A DNA stretch of 64,000 nt from Medicago truncatula (taxonomy: Eukaryota; Streptophyta; Magnoliopsida; Fabales; Fabaceae), in the NCBI RefSeq assembly GCF_003473485.1, contig NC_053048.1, positions 46,450,255 through 46,514,254 on the forward strand, given 5' to 3'. Below the pieces are notes generated by a model. The model was not told the origin of the DNA. It was given only the letters and a program-made list of their open reading frames with translations, and searched no databases. Within the stretch, counting starts at the first letter, position 1. Each line of letters starts with the position of its first letter. This document shows, piece after piece, positions 1 through 10,481 of this stretch. Made by a program: the position numbers and the translations under genes.

Positions 1-94
1 GATGGTTGTTTTAGGAAGTGGGTAATGATAATAAAACTCTTCATTGTCTTCAACTATTTTCTGGTTTTCTAACGAGCATGAGTAACAAGTTTGT

Positions 95-590
95 CTGCTG
101 TGTTCTCTCATAAACAATTCTCAACTTGGAACAAAATCTTCCTTTCGCAACATTCTATTTAAACAAGCTTTTGTCTTGTACTAACTGTGTTAGACCGTTG
201 TTTTGATCTGCTAATTTTGACAATAAACTCTTATCTGTAGGGCCAAATTTCTAGGGAATCCTTGATGCAGTTAACGTTGGTCGAACAACTCCGGGAGAGA
301 CAGGAAATGGAGAAGAAGCTTCAGAAATTGGCCAAAACCATGGATCATTTGGAAAGAGCAAAGAGAGAAGAGGCTGCTCCGCTAATTGAAGCTGCATATC
401 AACATGGATTAGTGGAAGAGAGGATTCTTTATGAGCGTGAGCAACAAGTATGTCTACTTGTGTTCCCTCGGAAACAATTCAATTTTTGTACAATTTTCCT
501 CTCATGTTGGAACAAAATCTTCTTTTTGTCGTATTCTATTTAAAAAAGGGTTTTCTTGTACTAACTGTGTGAGACCATGGTTTGATGCAG
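95..590 (+). repeat. Duplicated intron sequence flanking eIF3a-like exon
   Basis: About 120 bases at roughly 95-215 recur at roughly 460-585. Both copies carry the same succession: an AACAATTC stretch, GGAACAAAATCTTC, ATTCTATTTAAA and CTTGTACTAACTGTGT followed by GAGACC or TAGACC. One copy lies in the intron before the 241-447 exon and the other in the intron after it, so the exon sits between two related intron halves. This suggests an internal tandem duplication in the parent gene. Confidence 0.6.
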
Positions 591-1391
591 CAAGAGGTTG
601 AACTAAGCAGACAGCGCCATGCTGCAGATCTCATTGAGAAGGAGAGGCTTAGTCGAATGATGGGCTGTAAAGTTAGTATCATAAACTCTTAAGCTGCTCT
701 TCTATATCTTGACCAATTCGATAAATGACAACCTTTTAACAATTGATGTAAATTGTCATCCTATAAGACAAATACAAAATACCATTTATTAAATTTACCT
801 AGTATGTCTGATGTTTCATCATATGGTTTGGCTTTACAGGAGATATATCAAGAGAGGGTTGTGAGTCACCGCCAAGTGGAATTCAATAGACTGATGAGAG
901 AAAGGGAGGAGCGTATCTCTAGGATTTTACCCTCCAGGAAACAGGAGAGGGAAAAAATGAGAAAATTGAAGTATTATCTTGAGCTGGAAGAGGAGAGAAA
1001 ACAAAAACTGCTCAAAGAAGAAGAAGCTCGGAAGCGTCAAGGTATTCATTATTGATTTCTTTTCCTGCAACGTATAAAAGCCTAAGTTTGTATTTTTTTT
1101 TTCCTTCAGATCTTGTAGTATTGAAAGGATTACACTGAACTTGTTGCTATGTGGAATCAGTACTGTACCATCTTTTACACAATTTAGTTAACATGTGGTG
1201 TTTCTGAACTCCAGATGCTGAGAGAGAAAAAATATGGAACAAGCTGAAGCAGAAATGGATGAGTTTTTTAAAAGCGGAGGCAAAGTGAAATTGAAGAAAA
1301 GGCTGAGAGGGAGAGGAGGGAAGCACTGCTGGGCAGACCTACTGAACTAGCTATGAGGCCTTATGGTGAAACTTTGACAAAAAACAACTGA
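241..1391 (+). pseudogene. Truncated eIF3a (translation initiation factor 3 subunit A) fragment
   Basis: eIF3a is the large scaffold subunit of the eIF3 complex that loads mRNA on the 40S ribosome; this piece matches its charged coiled-coil region. Four exons are readable: 241-447 (reads [20 protein letters not shown]), 591-671 (QEVELSRQRH...), 840-1041 (EIYQERVVSHRQVEFNR...) and about 1215-1391, with GT..AG borders and correct phase for the first three joins. In the last exon the family pattern continues only by switching frame twice (EREK, then MEQAEAEMDEF, then QSEIEEKAERERREALLG), and a TAA/TGA interrupts each straight reading. No PCI domain or 5' exons are seen to the left, although the window edge cuts the view. 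The family match is from memory of plant eIF3a; the frame breaks are directly visible. Most likely a decayed partial duplicate. Confidence 0.75.
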
Positions 1392-3254
1392 AGCATATTT
1401 TTTAATTTAGTAGTAATTATAATTCATTTAAAATTAGTGTAATTGATTTTGAAATGGAAATTTAGTTAGTCTATTTTTGAATTTTATGTTTATGAGCATG
1501 ACATTTTATTATGGTGATATTGTATATTTTTGCTTTATAATTAAGTTGAAATTTTGAATGCTTGTAAGAAAGAAATTTGGAAAATTTTAATCATTGATAT
1601 ATTTATGGTATTATAGTCAAATAACAATCACCGCATGTTCTGCAAATCAAGCCTATAAAATTGAAAATGTAATACTAGCAAGATATAACTCAACACGACC
1701 AAATCTGCTTGGAGTTGTTTGCACAAGTTGACATAAGATAATTTAACCGATCTTCGGCACCAGTCCTATGATTATCAGGATACTTGCAGACATATTTATA
1801 ATGTTTGAGCTTGCAACACCCAATCATCTGACCTAACTGAGCAAGAACAACCAGTTGATCGTTCTCTTTTTTATTATCGGATTCATAGCATTTTTTGTAG
1901 TCCACTTGTTGCATTTTGGAAGCACATGATTCATCCTAAGATAAGTGTTATTGTAACTTGTACGAAGTAATTGAGCTCAAGTGATTAATGAACTTCATAA
2001 AATGATGAATTGTTTGGGAGAATCGAACTTCGATTCATAAGTGGACAATTTATCACCAGATTTTACTTACCTTTCGGCAAACTTCAGATTACTAGGACCC
2101 TTTTTCCTAGAAACTGAAGGGTTAACATAAAAAAACTAAAAGTCCGTTGGATTTTTTATTTTATAACTTTTACAAGTGAAACCTTGTCATATAAAAGAGA
2201 ACATATGAATGTTGAGTACCTTAATCAGTTTATGGGTAAAGTTTTGTCTAACATGCACAAGTAAATTAGTCTTCCACCATATACAATTTTCTTTTCTACC
2301 ATTAGATCAATAAGTCACACTATATCACATTTGATCAAATAATAAAATTTATTGATCCAATGGTGCAAAATAGTTTATTCATTATGCAAGACTTGCCTCA
2401 CTTGTGCACCATAGAATTCACCATTGTTTAAAGGATCTCAAAACAAAATCATTTGTCCACTCTCATAAACACCACCCTCAGAGACAATTAAAATTTCCTG
2501 CAAATCAACTAATTAAGCATATAAGTTCCATAACAGGACAATTAACTAAGTAGTGCAAAATTACAACATAGAAAAACTAAGTAGTGCAAAATATTATCAA
2601 GACATTATTTCTCATTCAACATGATAATAACAGGGACAATAAAGTAATAAATTCTATATACCTTAAAACACAAATTGGGCTTTGAAGAGTGACAACCATT
2701 CTGAGTCATATTCTGTTAACAAAAGCATAATGTTCTTAAACTTTTTCTAATGCTGCTTAGTTTTGTTGAAGAGAATCATTTAATTTTAAACACTTAAAAG
2801 CTTGTATTCAAGAGTTTATACTTTATAGCTATCTCTAAATATATTTTCAAAACCAATTTCTACGATTTGTAACATATATATTTGGATCCGTGACATGTTG
2901 TGGCCAAGCCTACACTACACACATGCATATATCCAACATTTTATAAAAATAACAACTTGTAGTCTTCACATTCATCATTAACAATCAACAGCAAAAATAA
3001 TTGACCAAATGGCAGCACAATACTAAAATCACACAAATCTATTAACAATTTTATTGATAAGATTCAGAGCCAGCAATACACAGAATCAATTATTTCAAAG
3101 TGAATTACAACTGTAAGAAAGATCAACAGAGGAAAGTGAAGGTAAAATGTAGCCTATACATGATTTTTGAGTGAATATTTGCAAAACATAGATCATCCTC
3201 AAAAGTTCATGCTAGTTGAGAGGAAGAACCCTTTTCAAAATTAGTCTCAATACA
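1392..3254. other. Non-genic stretch with a small foldback repeat
   Basis: I see no supported gene. Around 2230-2430 is a small inverted repeat (CCATTAGATCAATAAGT near 2300 against ACTTATTGATCCAATGG-like sequence near 2355) flanked by related GTGCACAAG motifs, which looks like a degenerate MITE. The rest is AT-rich sequence without readable coding potential. Confidence 0.35.
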
Positions 3255-3835
3255 TCATATTGCAAGGGGTATTCCATCTTCATGATGTAGATCATCTAGC
3301 CCTGCATTGCAAAATTCTGCATATTCATCATTTGTAAGGTGACGTGAGACACCAACAATCTGGCCAGGGTATTCTAAATCGCGCAGCTTCTTTGTTGCCT
3401 GCAGTGCACACATATGAATGAAATGATTATGAATCTCATTATGAATGATTATATGCTAGGATATATGCAACATAACACATGTATTTTCTTTCTGTTCATA
3501 ACAATTAATTAATATAGACAGACAAACATAACACATATAATTTGCTTTAAACTAATTCCTGAGATGAAATATAACTACGTATGTATGTAATTATGTATTG
3601 TACCAACCGTAATTCCATCCATGACGGGCATGATCCTAGCCATGAGAATGAGGTCGAATTTACGTTCAACCGTGCTAATGAGGTCTAAAGATTCTTTACC
3701 ATTTTTGACTGCATGAGTTTCCACACCTATATCTATGAGCCATTCGAACAAGATCATCATTTTCCACAACCAGTACTTTTAATCCATGCAGGACTCTCTG
3801 ATGATATGGAGGAAACACACGTGCCATTATGCCTT
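3255..3835 (-). pseudogene. Decayed receiver-only response regulator (type-C ARR-like)
   Basis: Two exons on the minus strand (about 3835-3608 and 3398-3255) resemble the intact response regulator at 26168-26770. Readable pieces are VLVVENDDLVRM, IGVETHAVKNGKES, FDLILMARIMPVMDG and, in exon 2, ATKKLRDLEYPGQIVGVSRH. Several features argue against function. The phospho-acceptor Asp expected after LILM is Ala (LILMARIMP). The reading frame shifts between VENDDLVRM and the following helix. The conserved Lys of the final strand is absent: exon 2 reads AGLDDLHHEDGIPLAI then stop, where the intact paralogue has DYQVKPL. No good start codon is in frame with VLVVEN. Receiver proteins of this class normally accept phosphate from phosphotransfer proteins in cytokinin-type phosphorelays; this copy should not be able to. 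Confidence 0.75.
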
Positions 3836-3919
3836 AATTACTACAGAAAATCAATATTGAAAAAGAAAATGGTGAGAAGAAAGAATATAGCCAGGTAATA
3901 CGTAGATTTGAAGATGATG

Positions 3920-4195
3920 AAGTTTGCAGTAGCACTTGCCTTGTGGAGAAAGAAAGAACTCTTGATTACGTGGGAGTGAAGGAAGAAAGAAACAAAGCAA
4001 GTATGTGTTGAATGAATTTCAACTGAAGATATACAATTTAGAGAATAATGTGAGTATCATGATAAAGATTTCAAGATTATGATGCAGTTGTACTTGCCTT
4101 GTGAAGAACAAACTCTTTATTCTGTGGGAAGTGAAGAAAGAAAGCAATTAACTATGTGTAGTGATGATGAGCACTTCAACTCAGTACATACAAAT
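3920..4195 (-). repeat. Tandemly duplicated leader of the response-regulator genes
   Basis: A block of about 100 bases starting with TTGCAGTAGCACTTGCCTTG (about 3922) is repeated starting at about 4082 (GATGCAGTTGTACTTGCCTTG), both followed by an AAGAAAGAA-rich tract and ending in ATTTCAAC or ACTTCAAC. The same block occurs once upstream of the intact response regulator near 27045-27170. Sequence further upstream (about 4230-4350 and 27340-27480, with AACTAATTAACTAACT or AACTAATTAACCAACT) is also related. These are inferred to be the paralogous leader and promoter of the two genes. Confidence 0.6.
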
Positions 4196-4199
4196 ATAT

Positions 4200-6349
4200 T
4201 TATATCTAAGAATTAGAGGGAAAAATTAGTTAGGTAGAAATTCAATTTGGATCATTATTATCAAACTAATTAACTAACTTCTGTTGTGTTTGTAACTGAA
4301 TAAAGTGAGTCAGTTAGTTAGTTATTTTGGTTGGTAACTTTGCATTTGAAAAAATTAAAGTAAAATAAAAGAACTAATTTAAAATAGAAATTCTTGTCAA
4401 AATATCAAAATATCTCTTTTTTTTTTCTCTTTCAGAGGGCCAGTCAAAATATCTTTTGTCAACCAAAAAAAGGTTATTCAATACCATAAAATTCTATCTT
4501 ATACTGTTCTACCTTACCTAGTAGATCAAACCCACCCTTAAAAACAACCAAAATCAAAGACTGCGCTTTATCTGAAAATTCACACAAATCCCACAAAATC
4601 ATTTGAGTTTCATACTATAAATTTGGTGGGACATGTACTATCTATTAGTGTGGATTTTTTTTTATTATAAAAAGATTATATTATCTTGTTATTATTATCA
4701 AATTAACTAATTTTACTTTATTATTACCGCGCAGTGCACTTCTGCTCTTTTATTACGCTAACGCATATAAATCAGAAAGGATAGTTTCTGTGAATTTTTA
4801 TTTTTATTAAAATTATTTGATTTAAATTATATGTATAGATATTTTGCAATTTCATATCGTAACAAATTGTACCTTTTTTTTAAGCTGTGTTTGGATTAAA
4901 CACACCCTTGCAATTAAAATCTACTACAAATGGCTTTCAATTGTTTCCAAAATCAGAGAGGAACTTCAATAAGTAAAGTAGTTAGTTAGTAACCATCTAA
5001 GCTTGAAGTTAGGAAAGTAAGAATTTTGAGGAAACCAAATTGTTAGTCCATAAAATAAGTCACACAGTTGTAAGAGCCTATTTATATACTCAATGTTGTC
5101 GGATAGTGGCAGAGCGCAGTTTAAATATCGGTCCCAGTCAAGGTCGCGACCGTGTATAGAATTTCGCGATTTCGAGTATTATGCATTTTGTGTTATAGAT
5201 TGTTGTTGTCGCAGATTTCGTGATTTCAGGTCTGATGAACGCTATGTTATATATAACTTAAACAACATTGCGCAAGTCTTAAATAATGTATAATAACTTA
5301 AATAACTTAAATTAGAGATATATTTGAAGTTTTAAACCAGAGGAAGAGTCTAAAGGAGATAAACATTATATAATTTATGTTCAACTTTTTACTAAAAATC
5401 TGATTTTCACTTAAATGCTTGGTAACATACTAGCTTAACTCACAAGCAGACACCTCCAATCAAATCGAATCAGCTCAATAAAGCATCAAAAATACCAAAT
5501 TCAAGATTGAAAAATTGAAGTTAACAGTTGAACATCAAAACTTAAAGATTAAAAAGGACCAACATGATCAAGGAAAATAATGTAGAGTCACCTAAGGTGT
5601 CATAGTCAAATTGTTAAAAGCAACATAATATAAAACATTTTGCACTTCTTCCTTCTACTGCTATTGAAGTTTCAGCTAGTGGCACTCCTGCATATGAAAC
5701 TGGTGATTTTCTTGCAACTATTTCAGGTTTTCATGAAAGTTGACACGTTTGAGATGTTATGTCTGCATAAATAAATAAAAATAGATATAAATTTACACAA
5801 CGTATAGAGAATAATTATAGCACACTCAATAGACAGGATGGTTCAAGCGACTTCATGAATCATGACCAACAGAACTTGACACATACCGATAAGAAGATTC
5901 CGTACACATAAATTCATCTCCTTTTAAAAATAAAATCATACATTACTGAACTTGATAAAAAAGACCAATATTAGGCATAAAGGGAAATCACATTCATCGC
6001 CTAATTAAAATATTTTGTCCAGAGTCTAGAGCTTGTGTTACTAGGTAAAGATTCTGAACTGATTTTGTATTAGCAATCAAATCAAACCACACAAAAGGAA
6101 AGATCCTTAAAAAGGTTTGGTGTTTTGAAACAAACATTGATATTTTCTGAACTATATGAAAATTCAATACATTGATACAGAGAAGTAAATTTTCAAAAAA
6201 CTGCAACATATGGAAAATCAAATTCCTAGGTTCCTTCTCATGCTAATACAACACATGAACAGGGGTAAATAGCCAAAACCAAAGCCAGAAACGCATAAAC
6301 AAAGTACTAGTTAAATGCAGAAAGAAATAAACAAGTTTATAGCTATTAC
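4200..6349. other. Non-genic stretch with dispersed repeat
   Basis: No supported gene. About 5090-5345 is a dispersed repeat (GTCGCGACCG..., then TTAAATAATG and AACTTAAATAACTTAAA) related to sequence at about 43990-44160 in intron 1 of the RIN13-like gene A and, more weakly and in the other orientation, to about 15520-15620 in an intron of the ABC transporter. Short open frames here show no family features. Confidence 0.35.
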
Positions 6350-7195
6350 CTAATTAATGTTGAGTACAAACTGCAACTTGTCCTTGACCCTAAATGACCA
6401 AACGTTGAGTATTTGACCTATTTCAAAACCATTTCCCCTCACAGCATGTTTCCAATTTTGTATAAGACTGTAAACCCATTTATTAGTCATTTTCCACTTC
6501 TTGAAGCACATTGTGAAGCTTCTAAAATAAGGGTCCAACACAATCACTTCTAAACCAACCGGTTTATCGTTTTCATCCTTTTCATCTAAAGTCTCCTTTT
6601 CTGTCTTGGTGAGAAAACCAAGTTCGTCTTCTTTAAGTGGCATTAAAAGACGACTTTGGCCTTCATCGATATCTGACGCAAACAATTTCTTTGACATGAT
6701 ATATCTGATATCAGTGCCATTCAACTCCTTGATCTTGTTCTTGACATTAATAGGTAATATTGGCGGAGGTAAAGCCAAATTTTTCTTATCTTGTTTTTTT
6801 GGCACCTTCCTCGTGGTCTTTGGTTTCGTTCTTTTTTTTGGTTCCACCTTCTTCGTGGTCTTTGGTTTCGTTCTTCTTTCCGCATAAGACATGCTAACTT
6901 CATCACATGGGCGACACCTTTTCTTGGTATTCGCTACTTCTCCTTCCACTGTGTTTTGTGGAATTTTTCGAGTTTCTTGGAGAACAAGTTGACTGTGTTT
7001 CTTTATTTGTGTTAACTCTTCTTCAGAATAAAATTGTGGAGCACGTATAGCTATCACGCATTGCCAAGCAAAGTTATGGGAAAGGTTGAGTGGCGCCGTT
7101 TTTGCTTTTTCCATGTATCCTTTGATCTTCTCCCTAGTGATAGCATATCTCTGTTCCTTCGTCATGGCTTCAGTATTTTGATTGTTCTGCAACAT
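6350..7195 (-). CDS. B3-domain (REM/DUF313-type) DNA-binding protein
   Basis: An uninterrupted 281-residue protein. The C-terminal part (about 165-275) fits the plant B3 family formerly called DUF313 (At2g31720-like): KKLFASDIDEGQSRLLMP, then GLEVIVLDP, a core with MCFKKWKM, VYSLIQNWKHAVRGNGF and the closing IGQILNVWSFR. This fold binds DNA and the proteins are nuclear. The N-terminal third is predicted helical and charged. Residues 108-131 hold two copies of a basic RTKPKTT(K/R)KV unit, then PKKQDKK, a likely nuclear localisation segment. A TATAAATA element lies about 85 bases upstream. The family is known for repeated lineage-specific expansion and most members have no assigned target. Start chosen as the first Met of the open frame; a Met 10 codons later would also be possible. 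No intron is needed. Confidence 0.8.
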   Translation of the reverse strand: MLQNNQNTEAMTKEQRYAITREKIKGYMEKAKTAPLNLSHNFAWQCVIAIRAPQFYSEEELTQIKKHSQLVLQETRKIPQNTVEGEVANTKKRCRPCDEVSMSYAERRTKPKTTKKVEPKKRTKPKTTRKVPKKQDKKNLALPPPILPINVKNKIKELNGTDIRYIMSKKLFASDIDEGQSRLLMPLKEDELGFLTKTEKETLDEKDENDKPVGLEVIVLDPYFRSFTMCFKKWKMTNKWVYSLIQNWKHAVRGNGFEIGQILNVWSFRVKDKLQFVLNIN

Positions 7196-7280
7196 AGCTT
7201 TCTTTTTCTTTTCTTTCTCAACGTGTTCTTGTTGTTGTGCTGAGTTGAGTGTGTGTGGCTTTAACTTGTTATGGAGTAAG

Positions 7281-7288
7281 TATTTATA
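7281..7288 (-). promoter_or_regulatory. TATA box of the B3-domain gene
   Basis: TATAAATA on the minus strand, about 85 bases before the ATG of the B3 gene. Position and sequence fit a plant core promoter. Confidence 0.5.
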
Positions 7289-7904
7289 GAAGAGGGTTTA
7301 TCAAGATTAAAATCAAAAACTAAATAATGATAATATCTTTTTTTTTGTTTCAAAAAGATTTGGTGAAATTTTAACTAAAAGATAAGTATTTTGTTGTATA
7401 AATAAGTCTCTCAAATAAGATAAAGTTAATTGAGTCCTGAATTTGTTATATTTTCGGTGTCATAAAAAAGATAAGTGGTTTGTTGCAAAGTGAGAAATAT
7501 CATACTTACAATTTTACTCAAAATCAAAATGTTTTAATCAAAATCAAAATCAAAATCTTTCTCTAATTATGAAATTTAATGTCTACCAAAAATACAGTCT
7601 TACCCCTTCTTAATTTTTTGACATGTCATCAAAATTATATCCTTTTGATTTTGATTAAATGATGGGTATAAATATTTTGCATTTTCTTTGTCAAAAAAAA
7701 TATATTTTTCACTTTCATATTGTAACAAACTATACTTATATTTTTGAACGACACCAACAACATAACAAACATAATATAAATTCTTATATCTTTGAATGAC
7801 GTCAAAAATATAGCATTATAATTGTTTTAAAAAAATAATATAGCATTATAAGAAAATTTGTTTAAAGAGTATAATTGAAAATGAAAAAGTTAACCCAAAA
7901 TCAT

Positions 7905-7985
7905 GAATGTCCTTTATCTATACTATATATATAAGGAAAATAGGGGATTTTAGGGATATTTTGGGCTGACTTTTTTGTTATTGTA
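7905..7985 (+). repeat. Dispersed repeat resembling a Helitron 5' end
   Basis: The segment ATCTATACTATATATATAAG followed by GAAAATAGGGG and ATTTTGGGCTGACTTTTTT recurs at about 9080-9135 (TATACTATATATTAAGAAAA, then ATTTTGGGCTGACTTTTTC). A TCTATACTA start after an A resembles the 5' ends of plant Helitrons, so these may be two such ends. No matching 3' end was paired with them. Confidence 0.4.
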
Positions 7986-8060
7986 ATGGTACCTTTAAAC
8001 AAATTTTTCTATGATAATGTTATATCGTTGGTGTTATTAAAAAATATAAGAATTTTTTTT

Positions 8061-8942
8061 ATACTCCCTCCGTTCCTTTTTAAGTGTCTTTTTAGGGTGA
8101 ATTTTTTGTTCCTATTTAACTTTTTTTTTTTTTTTTGTATTTTAAGGGTACGATTTGTCAGTTATACCTTTTGTCAATTACTTTTATCTTTTTCAATAAA
8201 ATTAATTAATGTTATTTGGAAAACTAAAGTTTGTTTTTTGTTATCTTCAAATTTAAACAAAATTTTGTTTCAAACAATGGTTTCAAAAAGAGTTAAAATT
8301 CTATAAATTAGATGAGTAGCGATTGCTAAAAATTTCAAGTGTGACTCTAGCATTGGTTGAAGTCATAGTTGAAGCCTTAACTTTAATTAAAGGAGTTGGA
8401 AGAAAGTTAATTTTTTCTTAACTTTTGATTTATGTGAAGTTGGAATAATTTTTAGGAGAAAACTTAGGTACAATTTCTTAGATGTTCTTCGTATGGTTCT
8501 TAACTAAATTCACCATGATTTCCTCCAATCCATAATTTTCTCAAAGTTTGTTATATCCAAAAAAATATTTATTTTTAGTTAAGAACTATACGAAAAGCAC
8601 CTAAAGAATTGTACTAAGTTTTCTCCAAAAAATTATATTGACTTAATGTAATTAAAAAGATGGTCATAATATTTAAAAAAAATTGAAAATTGTTTGTTTT
8701 GAGAGAGCGCACGCAAAAAAAAAAAGAAATTTGTTGAAGAAAAATATAATAACTGGCAATTGTTTGTTATGAGAGAAAAATAACATTAAATTTATTGGAA
8801 AGATAAAATATGTGCAAAAAAATAAGAATTTATTGGTGGATTAAAATGAGGGTATAATAGGAAGAAAATGTGCAAAAATACACATCTATATTTTTATGTT
8901 AATTTTCTAAAAAGACACATGAAAAAGACTGGGGAGTATTTG
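8061..8942. mobile_element. Stowaway-like MITE carrying a nested foldback element
   Basis: The left end TACTCCCTCCGTTCCTTTTT followed by AAGTGTCTTTTTAG is mirrored at about 8910-8942 (CTAAAAAGACACATG...GGGGAGTA), with TA at both outer edges as expected for Stowaway-type elements. At 880 bases it is too long for a simple MITE. Inside, about 8445-8636 is a second inverted repeat with arms of about 55 bases (left GGAGAAAACTTAGGTACAAT, right ATTGTACTAAGTTTTCTCC), a foldback element that seems to have inserted into the first. Confidence 0.55.
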
Positions 8943-9269
8943 TTACTATATTATTGTTGTCATTGAAAAATATAAATATGATTTGATGAGTTTGTTACAT
9001 TTGAAAGACACAAATATCTAAACTTTTTTTTAAAACAAAATATCTATACTAATAATTTTAGTTTATATAAAAATATATTTTATACTATATATTAAGAAAA
9101 CAACCCCTTCAGCTATTTTGGGCTGACTTTTTCTCATTCCAAAAATGTCCTCAATTTTCAATACAAATAACGCATGTAACAAATAGATAAGAATAAATTT
9201 AAATTTTAAAATAATGATTAACCATACGTACTTTTCATTCTGCTAAAGTTCTACAACAAATATTTATAA

Positions 9270-10464
9270 GGTTGAAATATGTTTTTGTCTATGCAAAAAT
9301 GGCGAGTTTGGGTTTTGGTCCCTGGTAAAAAAAAAATTTGAATTTCATCCCTGCAAATTTTTTTGTATTTTAAAATAGTCCTTGGACCCACTTTCTTGAT
9401 GATTTGTCTTATTTTTGTCTATGTGGCAGGTGCTGATTGTGTAATTATATACATGTGGCATTTAACATATTTTAATTATTTAAAATTCATTTTAATAAGT
9501 TTAAAAAAAAAATTGAAAAAAAAAATAATTAAACCAAACATATTGAGATTATGCAGTTTCTGGCCTTCTGTCTTTCTCAAATTGAAACTGAGAAACACAT
9601 CAGTCCCTTTAATTCCTCTTCATTAATCTTCATCTTTATCCCCAAAATGCACATTCTTCACCTTTAAAAATTCATCATACTTATATTTCCTTAATTCCTC
9701 TATTATTTTCATTCCTAAACAATCTATCATCAAACATATGCCCACAAATTTCTGGATCTATGAACAAAGCAACACAAAGATCTCGACGAACATAACAGAA
9801 CCCACCGGAAAGAACCAAACCGGAAAACACAGGAGGAACAAATCTGCAGCAAACTAAAAAGCTAGAAACACATGAAATTGATGGAGCAAAGAGAGGGAAA
9901 ACGAGGATCTGAAACGGATCCACAACAAGAACAGAGAAAAACGATCAAAAAAGCCTCATCGGAGCATCACCGGAGAGATGGAAGGTCACCGGAAAAGCGC
10001 GGATGAGGTGAGAGAAGCGAGAACTCCGGTGTCATATTTTCTTAACTGATTATGTTTTAATGATCGCAATTTAAATGGTTTGCTAGATCTGCTACTAAAA
10101 GAGGATTTGTGAAGAAGATGAAGAAGAAGAGGATGTGAGGAAGAATAAGTGGAACACGTTTTCCAAATTCTGTCCTTAATTGAAGACAATGATTTTTTTA
10201 ATTTCAAAAATATATATTTTCTGGTTTTTTTAAATGTCTTTTAATTATTTAAAATAAAATAATTACCACATGGATGACACATGTACAAGTTTGCATAGTC
10301 AGCTAATGCCACATATGCACAAATGTGACAAATCATTAAGAAAGTGAGTCCAAGGACTATTTTAAAAAACAAAAAAAATTGCAGGGATAAAATTACAAAA
10401 AATTTTTACCAGAACCAAAACCCAAACTCGCCATATTTGCATGGACCAAAAGCATATTTTAGCC
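9270..10464. mobile_element. Non-autonomous Mutator-like element (MULE) with 9-bp target duplication
   Basis: Inverted ends of about 200-250 bases: left GGTTGAAATATGTTTTTGTC..., right the complement of GGCTAAAATATGCTTTTGGTC, both followed by ATGGCGAGTTTGGGTTTTGG. Exactly outside lie two copies of TATTTATAA (9261-9269 and 10465-10473), the 9-bp duplication typical of Mutator elements. There is no transposase. The interior (about 9680-10150) is less AT-rich and, read on the minus strand, gives short Cys/Val/Phe-rich open frames beginning near 9923 and a promoter-like TTTTCCGGTGACC... stretch. It may be captured host sequence (Pack-MULE), but I cannot name the donor. The right end abuts the 3' end of the ABC transporter gene, 18 bases from its stop codon. 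Confidence 0.85.
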
Positions 10465-10481
10465 TATTTATAATGGTACAC

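Noticed and set aside
1690..1914. 74-codon minus-strand frame with several Cys residues
   Set aside because: Looks slightly protein-like but I recognise no family, see no promoter or splice context and no neighbouring support.
6606..6887. Plus-strand frames inside the B3 gene, rich in Phe and Ser
   Set aside because: Antisense of the Lys-rich basic segment of the B3 protein.
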